Source: Carallia brachiata (taxonomy: Eukaryota > Streptophyta > Magnoliopsida > Malpighiales > Rhizophoraceae). From it: 64,000 bases of DNA. A program made the position numbers and the translations under genes. Below are positions 1-11,695 of this stretch, piece by piece (the stretch's first letter is position 1; every line of letters starts with the position of its first letter). Location of the stretch: the NCBI GenBank assembly GCA_021464245.1, contig JADCRB010000027.1, forward strand, positions 1,276,736-1,340,735. Reading direction: 5' to 3'. The notes under the pieces are model-generated. The model was not told the origin of the DNA. It made no database searches and saw only the letters and a program-made list of their open reading frames with translations.

Positions 1-2
1 TA

Positions 3-896
3 TTCAATAGTATTGTAGATCAACTCCAAAAGGTTGATGTGAAAATTGAAGAAGAAGATAAGGCCCTTATACTTCTTACTTTGCTTCTTGATTCATTTGA
101 TAGTTTAGTTACTACTTTACTGTATGGAAAAGATACAGTGAATTTGGAGCAGGTGCATGGAGCATTGTTGTCTCATGATATCCACAAAAGATCTTATGTA
201 GAAGAAAGAAAAGGATAAGCACTTGTTGTACATGATGAGAATCAGGAAAGTCGGTCTGACAAAAGATCTAAAAGTAGCAGGTCAAGGTCTTGAATCAACG
301 AAAAGGGCATACAGTGTTACCACCGCAAAGAATATGGTCATGTCAAATGGGATTGCCCTAAAAGGAAAAAGGACAGTGGATCTCAACAAGATGGTGGTGA
401 CCAACATTCTTTGAACTTGGTAAGTGATAGCGATTTCCTCACAGTCGCTAGAGGTATGGATATTAATTCTCGTGATTGGATATTGGATTCGGGTAGTTCC
501 TTACATATCTGTTCCATGAAGAAATATTTTCAGACGTTCCAAAAACAGACAACTGACACAATATCACTCGGTGATGGGTCTACTTGTGAAATCAAGGGAG
601 TTGGAGCGATAAACATAAAGATGTTTGATGGAACTGTGCGTACTTTGGGTGGTGTGACATACGACCCAAAGATGCGTAAAAATCTGATATCCTTAAACCT
701 GTTAGATTCTATGGGTTACAAATTTTCTATTTGCCATGGATCTATGGAAATCACACAAGGCAAGTTGATACTGTTAAAGGGAGAATTATATTGCGGGTTA
801 TATCGTCTGGTTGGGAGTATAGTAATTCCCAAGATCCCGAAAGGAAATTGGAAGCAGGGAGCACGTATTCGTTCCAGGTTTCAGACGTACGAGTGA
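3..896 (+). pseudogene. Copia gag-protease reading frame with two stops
   Basis: One continuous frame runs from base 3 to the stop at 894-896, broken by TAA at 216-218 and TGA at 291-293. The first part (FNSIVDQLQKVDVKIEEEDK) is typical Copia gag. A zinc-knuckle-like stretch, CYHRKEYGHVKWDCPKRK, follows; the second cysteine of the usual CX2CX4HX4C pattern is replaced by arginine. The protease carries the DSGSSLHIC active-site motif. The frame stops right after the protease fold, where integrase would normally begin. The two stops and the lost cysteine mean the product is not functional. Confidence 0.85.
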
Positions 897-1100
897 GGAA
901 AATTCCTACTACGGGGGAAGATGCATCGGGATCCACCCTCAAAACTAATAGGTAAAATATTAGCTTGTTGCAGCTACACATGTTATTGGCCAAGTATGCT
1001 AAACAAAACAGGATTGTTTAGAATGTGTAGCTGGTCTGTAAGGCCAATGGTACTGTTTTATTCTCTGTTTCTCAAGTACACTTAATCTAGAGGGAGAGAT

Positions 1101-1612
1101 TGTTGTAGTCTAGACTGATTATTCTTTGGACCACTGTGGAAGTTCTCGGCTAATGTGGTCTTTCGATTATTTTAGAAGTCTTCGACTATTTGAGGGGTTT
1201 TAGATTATTGAAGTCATTCGACTATTATGGAAGTCTTTTGACTATTGGAGAGAATATTGAAAGACGATTGTTTTATGTCAATAAATTTACTTGTTTAAGA
1301 TCTCCTTCGGATCTCTATAAATAGAGGGTTAGGGTGTAGGGAGAAAGGTGTGAGAACTGTGAGTTAGAGAGAAAACTGTGTTCTTGGGTTTGTGTGAAAG
1401 GTGTACTAGGATTCTGGGCTCAGGTTTGGGTATTAAACATGAGTGTTATATTTGTACAACTTTTCAAGCAATAGGAACATGTGTTTTCTCTGTGGGTTCT
1501 CTAAGTGTACTCGTTATCTTGTTTGTTTAATCTTTCATATCGACAAACTAACTTGTATATGTGTTCGTTAAGTACTTGATTCCCGTTTTTTTTCCCATAT
1601 CGTTTCCCAACA
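1101..1612 (+). repeat. 3' LTR of the Copia element
   Basis: It begins TGTTGTAGTC and ends CCCAACA, so the ends form the 5-bp inverted repeat TGTTG/CAACA. It directly follows a polypurine tract. A TATA box (TATAAATA, 1317-1324) marks the U3/R region. Upstream of it, around 1140-1245, variants of AGTCTTCGACTATT recur about every 30 bp and look like U3 enhancer repeats. Confidence 0.85.
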
Positions 1613-3826
1613 CTTATTTGCAACCGAAGCCATTGCTGCTTTCTTGCTTTTGCCACTCCAAATAAGAGAAACACTGCTTCCCCTCTTAAATCCTCATCTT
1701 TACCTACCCTTCGTTTTCCTTTGTCGCTCTGTGTCCTAAAAGATCTAGCAAGACATGGACTTTGGCGGACTCTTCAATTCTTAAGTCAACAAAGATTATT
1801 TAATTAGTTCATCATAACAAAAAATTAATAATTAAATGGGATATTCTTTGATCAATTCTTTTTTGTTTACTACTTAAAATTGTAGTTCAGTGATAAATCA
1901 GTGTCTTTTTACTCCTGCAATCCAAGTTTAAATCTCTGCATCCTCACTTTCCTCTGATAAAAGGTTTGGTGGTCGATGAAGTTGTTAAAAATTATAACGT
2001 ATTGATAAGTTTTAGATTCAATTAATTATCACAGTCTCCTCTAATAGAACTATGCTCGATTTCACTAATACTCAGGTGGGGATATGTCCTTTTAAAGGCA
2101 GTTGAATGAGGTAGTTTTAAATGAAATTTACTCTGATTTCTACCCACAAATCTAATAACTGATATACCTATAATAAATATTTTTCGTTGTTCAAAAAAAA
2201 GTTCTTTTTTGTTTGGCCACATCGAGTAGACAGAGGTGGTGGGTGAGGGGGCTTCGATCCCTTCACCGCTAAAATTCTTAATATTTGTAGAGGTTATTCA
2301 TTTTGTAAGTAGGAATATTTTTATTTTATTCGGTATCTTAGATTCACATTTTTTTTCTTTTTTAACAATAAATTAATTAATGGTTCGCATTACGTGTGTC
2401 CTAAAAAAAAATTTATTTTAAAATTATTTTATAAATATATTAATTATCATATTTATAAAGAGAAGTCAATAATTACTTTTTTATTATTTATATTTAATCT
2501 TTCTCGTTGAAAGAATACTTTTACAAAATATTATTAAACTTAAATATACTTTTCTATGTTTGAGTACATTATTCAAAAATTAAAAACTCAACACTTCCCT
2601 CCAATATAAATTTCTTTTTATTCAGCAAACGCCAGCGGAAAACACTCAAAACTCGGATAAATAACTGGAGCCCTTTTATTCTTCCATCTATTCAATGTTT
2701 TTGGTTCCTCCTATGAGATGAGGTCCACACTCCTCCACATCAGCTGGCCAATGGTTAATCAAGACTCCTTCAAATTTCTAAAAAATTTTGGATTCAAGAG
2801 AGATTTGAAAAAAAAAAAGGATTGAATAGGGGTTAAAAAAAGAAGAGAAAAGAATTGGTAATAAATGGAGAAAATCAGAATTTATTCAACATTTTAATAG
2901 CCCCTTCAAGCTCTGTGCATCCCAACCATGGAGTATTATTTTCATTATTTGACCAGTGTGCATGCATACATGTTCAACTTGATTTTCGTGTTTGATTGTC
3001 ATAGTAATAATTTTTTGAATTGACTATATAAATTTTTGTATGACCAACTTATAATAATTTATTTTTCATGGATATTTAATTCTCCTTTACCAATAGAAAA
3101 AAAGAATCAAAATAAAATAATTGTTTTCCTTTTTACGTTATTGGGTTATGCTCGAAGGAAATTGGAAGAAATTTTTTTCTTTATTTTCGTTCAATCTATA
3201 AATCAACAAGTTATGAACAACAGGGATTGAAGAAAGGGAAATGGGGAAAGTCACTAACTAGGACTTTGAACTGAATTAAAAAATAATAACTTAAAAGTCA
3301 AGGACGCGGGAAATATTTTGCACGAGCAATGATTCACCAAGATCAAAAACGTAATTTGCTTGAGTGGATATATATATATATATGTAAAATAAAAATAAAA
3401 AAAATAAAAGTGATATCTCATATTTTTTTAATAAAATATTAAAATGTTACATTTAAAAAATATTAAATAACTAAATAATTATAATATTTTTCAAATACAA
3501 CAATGAATATATAAATTTATTTTCATCACTTGATTTTAGTAATATATTCAAATCCCTTTAATTAATAAAACGACGCAAACGTACCATTTACATTTTACGG
3601 ATTAATTTTACAACAAGAGGAAATGTGAACAACAGATAGGACAAAAACACGGAGCATTATTTTGTAGACTTGACAAATTATTAGCTCAAGAAAGGGGAAT
3701 GGGTCAGGTCAACCAGCCATGAGCCATGTCAACCTGAACCCTCAGTCAATATTTTCAACCATATGACCCCTTCTTCCTGCTTGTTGGTTAATGTTGGTTA
3801 TAGTACAAGCAGTTATCAAATGGTAC
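1613..3826. other. Intergenic, AT-rich
   Basis: No convincing coding sequence. It contains one copy of a dispersed tRNA-like repeat (listed separately) and simple A/T tracts such as (TA)n near 3370. The proximal promoter of the next gene lies at its right end. Confidence 0.6.
2205..2370. repeat. Dispersed tRNA-like repeat, copy 1
   Basis: It resembles 10985-11160: both have a G-rich stretch, a box-B-like motif (GCTTCGATCCC here, GGTTCAATCCC there), then AATTCTTNAAATTTGTAGAGGTTA and a T-rich tail. This suggests a short RNA-polymerase-III-derived repeat (SINE-like). Ends and target duplications were not defined. Confidence 0.4.
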
Positions 3827-3834
3827 TATAAATA
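3827..3834 (+). promoter_or_regulatory. TATA box
   Basis: TATAAATA lies about 130 bp upstream of the ATG at 3966, a usual position for a plant core promoter with a ~100-nt leader. Confidence 0.6.
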
Positions 3835-3965
3835 AACAGCCTACATTGGCTTCCTCCACTGCCATAATCAACTTCAGATCCTCAATAAGCAAAACAAGAA
3901 TTCAACAACCAAAAAAAAGGCTAACGCAAAGGCATTAAAAAAGACAGACACCCACATAATAAGCT

Positions 3966-5270
3966 ATGGCTTCCTTGCAAGCTTCAAGTCTCCTTTCTTC
4001 CTCTTCTTCATGTAGTTGTTCAACTTCAAAAAGAATCAATGCTGCTTTATCTGTCCCTAAGTTTCCTAGATCAATCCGCTTCTCGATTCCGAAAAGACCA
4101 GCAACAGATTTGGTGGAGGAATTGAGTTTGAGATCAGATGGGCTGCCAGAGGGAATATCAATAGAATCTCAAGTGGTAACTGAAATGAGAACAGATGGTC
4201 ATGGGCCAATCCAAAAAACAGCCAATGATGATATAGAAACAGCCCAGCTTTATGCCATCTTGGAAGCTGTTGCTGAGAGAGTGGAGATGCACAAAAACGT
4301 TGGCGAGCAACGCGACAACTGGAACACCCTTCTTCTGAATTCCATCAACATGATCACTCTCACTGCAGCGACCATGGCTGGTGTTGCAGTGGCAGCTGGT
4401 GGTGCAGGAGTGCCCCTTTTGGCTTTGAAATTATCATCAGGCCTTTTGTTTTCTGCAGCCACTGGGATGCTGTTTATCATGAACAAAATTCAGCCCTCGC
4501 AACTTGCAGAAGAGCAACGCAACGCCACAAGATTGTTCAGGCAACTCTATAGCCGAATTCAAACCACACTTGCTCTTCGCAATCCCACTGAATCGGATGT
4601 AAAAGATGCTATGGACAAGGTTTTGGCTCTTGACAGAGCTTACCCGCTTCCTCTGCTAGGCAAGATGATTGAAAAGTTTCCTGCCAAGTTCAGGCCAGCT
4701 GTCTGGTGGCCTAAATCATCTGCAGAAGGCCTCCGAAGGAAAAGCAAATCATCAAATCATCAAAGCATTAACGGATGGAATAAGGAACTGGAAATGGAGA
4801 TGAGGGAGCTTATTGATGTGTTGAAAACGAAAGATGCTGAAGATTACTTGAGACTTGGCAACTTGGCCTTGAAGATAAACAAGATTTTGGCAATCTCAGG
4901 TCCATTACTCACTGGCATTGCAGCTGCTTCCTCTGCCTTTGTGGGTAATGGGTCTTGGGCAGCAATAGTGGCAGTAACTGCAGGTGCATTATCTACCATA
5001 GTAAACACTTTTGAGCATGGAGGCCAAGTTGGGATGGTGGTTGAAATGTACCGAAACTGTGCTGGATTCTTGACATTCATGCAGGAACATATTGATTCAA
5101 CAGTTGAAGAAGGTGATATGCAGAAAAGAGAAAATGGTCCAGTGTTTGAATTGAAGGTGGCTTTACAGCTCGGGCGCAGCTTGTCAGAAGTTAGAGATTT
5201 TGCTAAGAAGTCATCGTCTTCTCGTTTGGAAGGAATTAGCATTGATGAGTTTGGTAGCAAACTCATTTGA
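3966..5270 (+). CDS. At4g22030-like ('probable F-box') protein, likely plastid membrane
   Basis: Intronless frame of 434 aa. The first ~45 residues are rich in Ser, Arg and Lys with almost no acidic residues (MASLQASSLLSSSSSCSCST), like a chloroplast transit peptide. Two long hydrophobic, Ala/Gly-rich segments lie at about 121-172 and 308-347, and a KFRPAVWWPK motif lies near 241-250. From memory this matches the plant family annotated as 'probable F-box protein At4g22030'. However, no F-box signature (LPxxLLxxIL-type helix) is visible, so the family name should not be taken as function. The gene is complete, with its own TATA box and no breaks. No biochemical role can be assigned. Confidence 0.85.
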   Translation: MASLQASSLLSSSSSCSCSTSKRINAALSVPKFPRSIRFSIPKRPATDLVEELSLRSDGLPEGISIESQVVTEMRTDGHGPIQKTANDDIETAQLYAILEAVAERVEMHKNVGEQRDNWNTLLLNSINMITLTAATMAGVAVAAGGAGVPLLALKLSSGLLFSAATGMLFIMNKIQPSQLAEEQRNATRLFRQLYSRIQTTLALRNPTESDVKDAMDKVLALDRAYPLPLLGKMIEKFPAKFRPAVWWPKSSAEGLRRKSKSSNHQSINGWNKELEMEMRELIDVLKTKDAEDYLRLGNLALKINKILAISGPLLTGIAAASSAFVGNGSWAAIVAVTAGALSTIVNTFEHGGQVGMVVEMYRNCAGFLTFMQEHIDSTVEEGDMQKRENGPVFELKVALQLGRSLSEVRDFAKKSSSSRLEGISIDEFGSKLI

Positions 5271-6032
5271 TTAAGCTCGTGCCAGAGGATCTTTTGTCCA
5301 TAAACCAATCCCCAATTCTTTGATTCTTTGTTAACATCAAAATCAATTCCTTTTGTACATGCACTAATTCATGCAAGTTGCCACATATTAGAAAAACTAA
5401 TTTCTATTAATTCCATGAAAATATTATCTGTTTGTAGTTGCTCAATTTTGTTTGCTGCCATCATTATGGAAACTACATGGTTCCCTGACTTCCTTTCATT
5501 TCTCTCATGCCAAGTTGAACATAGTTTGTTGTTTGGCAAGATTTTCATAATCTTTGGGTCCCGCTCGAGTGCGTCAGACTTAAGTTTTTAATTTTAGAGG
5601 AAACAGTTTTCTAGTTGGCAAGATTATTGTAATGTTTGTGTCCTAGTTGAGTCAGTCAGACTTGGGGTTTTTATTTTAGAGGCAACCGTCTGAATGAGAA
5701 AAGCATGATGAGTGATGACATAGACAAGGTTGAAATTTTCTTTCCCACCCAATTAAGAATATGAGAAAGGAAAAAATATATGGACAGCAAAAAAAAATCG
5801 ATAAAATAGTGTAATCAGTCGATTAAATTGTACAACTAAACAATTATTATTTATAACAAAAAAAACTGATAAGATTAACATATATTTTATTAATTTTTTA
5901 TTACAAACTATAATCATATAATTGCACAATTTAATAAATTGTGTATTCATCCTATCAGTTTTTCGGTCCGTGTGATTGGACCCCATAAGAAAATGGTATA
6001 GAAAGGACAGCTTTATAATTAGAGTGCCCAAG
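5271..6032. other. 3' flank of the At4g22030-like gene, AT-rich
   Basis: It contains the presumed 3'UTR, a diverged tandem duplication (5533-5692) and AT-rich DNA. No gene was seen. Confidence 0.5.
5533..5692. repeat. Diverged tandem duplication in 3' flank
   Basis: Two units with a period of about 82 bp share TTGGCAAGATT, CAGACTT and TTATTTTAGAGG-like blocks. They begin at 5533 and 5615. It lies inside or just after the probable 3'UTR. Confidence 0.55.
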
Positions 6033-6682
6033 TTAAGATTTTCAGAATCGAACCGGTCATTGAACCGGAAAGTTGAGAGGTTCAAGATTCAACCGGTTCA
6101 ACCGGTAAAACCGCGGTTAAACCGGTAAAACCGGTATTTAATATTAAATATATAAAAATTAAATTTTTATATAACTTATATAATTATATAAAATGTTATA
6201 TTATATAAGAATGATAATAAATATTTAAAATAAAGTGTATTTTAAGAATTATATTAATATTTACATACATTAAAGATATTACAATTAGCATATTTAACAA
6301 AATATAATTTATAAAAATTAATTCAAAAAATAATATTTATAAATAGTGATTAAATATTAATTTTTAAATTTTAAAGATTAAATTAAAAATTTTAATAAAT
6401 TGATGAAATTAGAATTTTTAGTTAAAATTAGAGTTTTAATTATAATTTAGATAAAATTTTGGGTTAAATTATAATTTAAAATTTTTTGGTTTAAATTGAA
6501 CCGGTTCAACCGGTCCCGATTTTCCCAGTTTTCCTGATTTTTGACCGATTTTTCCGGTTCTTAACCGATTTTTTTCGGTTCGATCCGAATTCTATTTTTA
6601 AACTTGAACCGAACCGGACCTAGAACCGGTTCCCAATTTTTTCGATTGAACCGACCGGTCCGGTCCGGTTCTTAATTCCATG
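6033..6682. mobile_element. AACCGGTT-rich non-autonomous transposon (MITE-like)
   Basis: Both ends are packed with AACCGGTT and GAACCGG motifs in opposite orientation around an AT-rich core. GCCCAAG occurs just outside both ends (6026-6032 and 6683-6689) and is a candidate target duplication. The core AAATAGTGATTAAATATTAA is shared with 14757-15236, so the two are one family. No transposase is encoded. A hAT origin is possible but not shown. Confidence 0.6.
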
Positions 6683-6689
6683 GCCCAAG

Positions 6690-7063
6690 CACACTCATTG
6701 TCCCTGTAAACCCAGCTTTTTGAAGGCCATAAAGCCTGATGTAATGTTTTTGAATAACGTTGCATCGCAGGACCCAAGATGAACACAATTTACAGAGATT
6801 TTCCTTTGCAAATTGCCTAAATAATAACAAAGAAACGAGAGATTGGATCTCTATTTCACTTTGTATTTGAAAGGTTCGATTTTCCTCCACTATAAAGTAA
6901 TCTAATGCAAAAGAGGCGAAATGGGTAGAGAACAAGTACTACAAAAACTGTTTCTGCAAATGGAAAAAAGAGAGCTTTCATCGAAGTAAACCAGTGTTTC
7001 ATAAATGTACTCGGGACAAGAAAGTACAAGAAATTTCAGTCGCTGACGCACCAAAGATGGACT
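6690..7063. other. 3' flank of the GDCST gene
   Basis: Contains the presumed 3'UTR and terminator region of the minus-strand GDCST gene. No other gene was seen. Confidence 0.5.
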
Positions 7064-9405
7064 TCAGGATGGCTTGTAATACTTGGTTGGTACGAATGGC
7101 ATTTTTGTGATAACTCCATCATAAGCCTTTCCTCGTACGATTAGCTTAACTTTGGTGCCTGCCTTGTGTGATCCTGACTTCACATAGCCCATGGCTATGT
7201 TCTTCTTCAGGCATGGACTAAATCCTCCACTCGTGATTTCCCCAATGTTCGTCCCTTTATCATCCTGAATTTCGCTGTGACTTCTGGGAGGCGGGCCAGA
7301 AGAGAAAAATCCTACACGCCTTACTTTCGGACCCTCTTCGAGTTGTTTGAGTATTACCTCAGCACCAAGGAAACCACCTTCTGCTTTCCTCCTCTTACCT
7401 ATGGCCCAACTCAGTCCTGCCTCTACAGGAGTTGTGTGTTGTTCCATGTCATTACCGTATAAGCAAAGTCCAGCTTCAAGTCGAAGACTGTCACGAGCAC
7501 CTAGACCTGTTAGTCTTATTTTTCCTTCAGATTTTTCTAAAATTGCTTTGGCAAGATCCACAGCATTCTCTGAAGGAACTGAGATTTCAAATCCATCTTC
7601 ACCAGTGTACCTGAAAATCTCAGTGAAGCAACGGAAGCAAGTCAGCTTTCCCTTTCATATTCTGCATCATAACAGAGCAAACCAGGAAGAAAGAAACGCA
7701 GTGGTGTTTGGTGGGGAGTTTGAGTCGTAAGGTGAGTAAGTTTAGTTCTAGAGGATTCAGCTCATCAAGAAAGGGCCTTCCAGTGCAGGATGCTTATCAA
7801 GAAAAAATGCAAAGACATTGGGGAGTATTGGCCACATTCCACCAAGCTAACATTGAATAAAATTATTGTTACAATGCCAACATGAATGGCAGAGACTGGG
7901 ACTTTGATTGCCGCAATTCACTTATTTTTTGTGTATATCTGCATTTCACATTTTCCAGATAGCAAAGAATGGCTGTGGGAATCCATAACGACCTCAAGGT
8001 CAATTGTCCATGGAAGAGCTATACCATCAGTATAGAAATAAAGTTCATATATCAAACAAGATAAGTTTGCTCCTTCGAAGACATTGAACAAGATAAAGAC
8101 CAAAGAAGAAGAAAGACTGATAAGCATGTAAAGAAGAAGCCTAAGTAAGAAGCATTACCCTGTCCTAGTGAGAAAGCAGTGTGCTCCATTAATGCCCAGC
8201 ATACGAAACTCTCCGAAGTATATCTTGCTCAGATCCTCCTTTGTCAGGTGCTGAAGAACTGGGGCAGCAAGTGGACCCTACACCACAAAGTTCAGAAACA
8301 TCTTTCATGAATGCTGTCGTAATTCAAGGGACATTTGATGATTAAAGTGGTAATGATTACTGAAAGAAAAAAATTTTCACATCCATGAGCAGGGTCATTT
8401 CAAGTACAAAACTTGAAACCTGCGTGTCGCATACTACTATGCACACTCCAGCGGCTATATCTCATTATTTTTGCTGCTGAAATATTTGTCTGTTGGCAAA
8501 AAGAAAAGATAAAGATGAAAACAAGAAACAAACTGGTTGAGAGAATATGTAATGTAGCAAAGGCCAAAGCAGCCAATTGAAACATGATTACTCTGGTCCT
8601 TAACAATAGAACTAGCAGGACTTATCAAAACAAGCAATGGAACTAAAGAACAAGAGAGCAACAATATGCAAAGCAAAGACAAAAATATATACTGATTTCA
8701 ACAAGAAAACTCATATCCTCAACAAATCTGCCGGGCACAATTGACACGACAAAATAATGAACCATTAAAACTCCGAGTGATACACATTCAAAGGCACAGA
8801 AGATTCAAAGCAAAACCTCAGAAAGCTCTGGAAATGTGAGGATCTACCTGGAGAGCAAGAAGAGATCTCTCATCATGGATGTGCCACGAGACATCTCCAC
8901 CCTGTGCCTTAAAAGCCTTCATATGTTCCTCAATGTGAGCTAGATCCTTATCCCTACATCCTGCATTGACAACTAAATATATGTGATCGTCCTTCACCTT
9001 GGTGATCACAGAGTCATCAATTGCACCTCCCTTCTCATTTGTAAAGACAGTTAGAGTCCCGGTTAAGGGTGCAAGCCCTGCAACATCAGCAACAACAAGT
9101 TTTTCAAGGAAAGGGACACAGTCCTTCCCTTTAAGGCTCAGCCCACACATATGAGAAACATCAAAGAGGCCACCATTCTCTCTACAATTCACAGTCGAGT
9201 CCATAATCGAGTCCTTATACTGAATTGGCATGCTCCATCCAGCAAATGGCACCATCTTCCCGCCATTTGCAACATGGAAGTCATAAAGAACAGTCTTTTT
9301 AAGGTCAGCTTCCGAAGCAAAGCATCGGCGAGCCACAGCCTTCTTATCAGCCTGAGCAATACGGCGGGTGATTGATTGGCCCAGTTGCCACAGACCTCCT
9401 CTCAT
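7064..9405 (-). CDS. GDCST: Aminomethyltransferase (glycine cleavage T-protein), mitochondrial
   Basis: T-protein of the glycine decarboxylase complex. It transfers the methylene group from the lipoyl arm of H-protein to tetrahydrofolate and releases ammonia, and is central to photorespiration. Coding exons on the minus strand: 9405-8848, 8277-8159 and 7610-7064 (558+119+547 = 1224 nt, 407 aa), with GT-AG borders and phases 0 and 2. The N-terminus [15 protein letters not shown] is an Arg-rich mitochondrial presequence. Family blocks follow: [59 protein letters not shown], and the C-terminal [12 protein letters not shown]. Length and exon sequence fit plant T-proteins closely and no breaks are present. 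A 5'UTR intron is also inferred (9424-10050). Confidence 0.97.
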
Positions 9406-9423
9406 TATGTAACACGACTATAT

Positions 9424-10050
9424 CTGGTAAAACAATAGTTCCAGATTAACCGTTAGACACAAGTGGCACTACCAAGATGAATCTCCAAGAATCAGCGCGC
9501 CCAAAATCCATAATAGAAGATCTGTTTTTATTCCTCAAGTATTTATATGGAGTTGCAATCAATTATAGGGGAAAGAAACAGCCTTACAAACATGTTACAG
9601 GGAAATTGGAAGACAATCCCATGATAAAGGCACTATCCATTGCACAAGTCACATGGAACCAAAATAATACTGGCAAATGGTTAAAACGTTCAGTGCATTT
9701 AACCATCACATAAAATCAGCCCATTAATCAAATTATTCGGTAGGGGACTAATAAAAATCATGACAGATGCAAAATTTAACAGACAATCCAGAAAAGAAAC
9801 AAACTTGCATGCGAAAAACACATTAAGCCATCATGCCTATGGTTGTTACATAAGCCAAACTCCAAATGGGCACAAAATACAACAGCAAGTCACCCGGATC
9901 TCATTCACATCCAAATCAGGCAATGACAAAAACTACTTGCACCTAAATCCAATATCAAAAAGGAATGTCCTTTCTCACTATATAACACATAAATTAAGAG
10001 AATAACGAAAACCCACAAATAAATAGAGAATAAAAAATGGAAAGACTCAC
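9424..10050 (-). other. 5'UTR intron of the GDCST gene
   Basis: On the minus strand a donor (TTACT|GTGAGT) at 10051/10050 and an acceptor (TTTTACCAG) ending at 9424 bracket 627 bp. They leave an 18-nt leader before the ATG at 9405. The non-coding first exon would run from 10051 up to about 10160. Reading frames inside this interval look like chance. Confidence 0.6.
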
Positions 10051-10162
10051 AGTAACAGAGTCGCTCACTCTATCTGGGTTTGTGGTTGTGGAAGGGGTGG
10101 TTTCAAAAGGACGCAAATCAGATAAGAGCCCACAAGAGTATAGATAGAGAGAGACTAAAAAG

Positions 10163-11695
10163 GGCCACTTTTTACATGTTTTTTTTTTTTAAGGGAAATG
10201 TTTGGTAAGTTGGGATTGAGGTGCGTGGTGATGGGATTCTCTACCAATTCGAGAAACAGACAATTTTCAAACCCCATCGTTAGTGAGTGGTGCTAAGAAC
10301 CATACCATATACATATCTATGCAAATGCAAACCGATCTCTTCCGCGTCCTTTCTGTTCTTAAGTTTGTTATTTTTCTTTTTTAAGTCCTCCCAACATCTA
10401 AAATTACACATCGAGTCCAACTAATTTAAAGTAGAGCTAAGAAGACTATATAAGATGATAAAATTCTTCAACGCTTAATTTTTTTACATACAAGTTATTA
10501 ATTTGAGACTTACATAAGAGAAACAAATTTCATACTACTCAAACCAACAACTATTAATCTAGAGTTTGTTATATGTATAACTGTTTCAAACGTGGTCTCC
10601 AAATCTAACGGCTGTGTCAGGAGTTGCGCTGTGACAGAGGATGTTGCTCCGTCGATCCTGTCCCAGGTTAAGGTAATCAGGAAAACTTTTTGAGGGTATC
10701 TGCCATCCACATCAATCAATACTAAGTCCGGCTTCACCATATTGTTTTTTAAGAAGGAAAAAACAGTATAGTAAAAACAAAAAAAGTTTAGAAGAATTTT
10801 TAAAATGTAATTGATCAGAAATTATTTATAATTATAAAGATTTATTATTCAACAAAAAAAATAGTGATTTATTTAATTATATTTATAATAAATATAGTTA
10901 CATAATAAATCTAACGAGTTACATTATAAAAATTCTCTAATAAATTTCTTCTATCTCTTTGATAGCACTTTTTTAAGAAATATAAAAAAAACATTTCTCA
11001 ACTAGGTCAAGGCAGTGTTGAGACTTTTGTCTTAACTCGGTGAGAGGGGTTCAATCCCTCACCCCACTTAAATTCTTCAAATTTGTAGAGGTTACTCACT
11101 TTATGGACAAGGGTACTTCTATTTTGTACAGTATTTTAGATCTATATTTCTCAATCTCTTCTAAAAATTAATTGACTAATTATTAACTATTACTGTTATT
11201 AAAAAATACAAAATGATAATTAATTTATTAATAATATTAAATAATTTATCTCTAAAATTTTTTAATTTAATCATTTAATAGTTTAGTTTGTGGTATTATG
11301 CGCGTCCTCCTAAGGTTCAGCCGCCTAAAATTTTTTTGTTAACTTTGGACTTTGGAAAATGGAATTGGCCGCCGCATAGTTATTATGAAGATGAAGCTAA
11401 GAGCACCGGATTGCAACTAGTTGGCTTTTTCCATTTTTTCTTTTTTTGTTCTTTTCTTTTTTTTTTTTCTTTTTTCGTGGGGTGGTGGCTACTGCAGAAA
11501 TTGATGGTTGTAGAGATCAGCTGACTGAGAATCCACACGGAGAGGGAAAGGCCATCAGCATTTGAAAGTTTTTCTTTTGGATATTCTAAATAAATGAAAT
11601 AATTATGGGCACGGCTAGCTCGAAGGAGGATTTCCTCGGTATAGCCAGCCACAGGAATAAAAAATGTTATTTCTTTTTAAAAACTAAATTCTAAT
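10163..11695. other. Intergenic with a second tRNA-like repeat copy
   Basis: Upstream region of GDCST, then AT-rich DNA. A copy of the repeat seen at 2205-2370 lies at 10985-11160, with box-B-like GGTTCAATCCC. No gene is supported; a 76-aa frame at 10510-10740 (-) has no recognisable similarity. Confidence 0.5.

Larger units (their letters stand above)
1..1612 (+). mobile_element. Ty1/Copia-type LTR retrotransposon, 3' part, gag-protease only
   Basis: The internal part encodes a Copia-type gag C-terminus, a zinc-knuckle remnant and an aspartic protease (positions 3-896). About 200 bp of non-coding sequence, a purine-rich tract (AGAGGGAGAGAT, 1089-1100) and a 512-bp LTR follow. Integrase, reverse transcriptase and RNase H are absent between the protease and the LTR, so this is either an internally deleted copy or a non-autonomous gag-protease element. 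The 5' LTR lies outside the window, so the target duplication cannot be checked. Confidence 0.85.

Noticed and set aside
1613..1617. CTTAT as target duplication of the Copia element
   Set aside because: The left end of the element is outside the window, so it cannot be compared.
4250..5308. Antisense frames across the At4g22030-like gene
   Set aside because: They are shadows of the well-supported sense frame.
9477..10005. Plus-strand frames antisense to the GDCST leader
   Set aside because: They lie in the inferred 5'UTR intron, with no similarity and no splice partners.
10510..10740. 76-codon minus-strand frame upstream of GDCST
   Set aside because: No recognisable motif, no partner exons or splice signals, and it lies next to repeat sequence.
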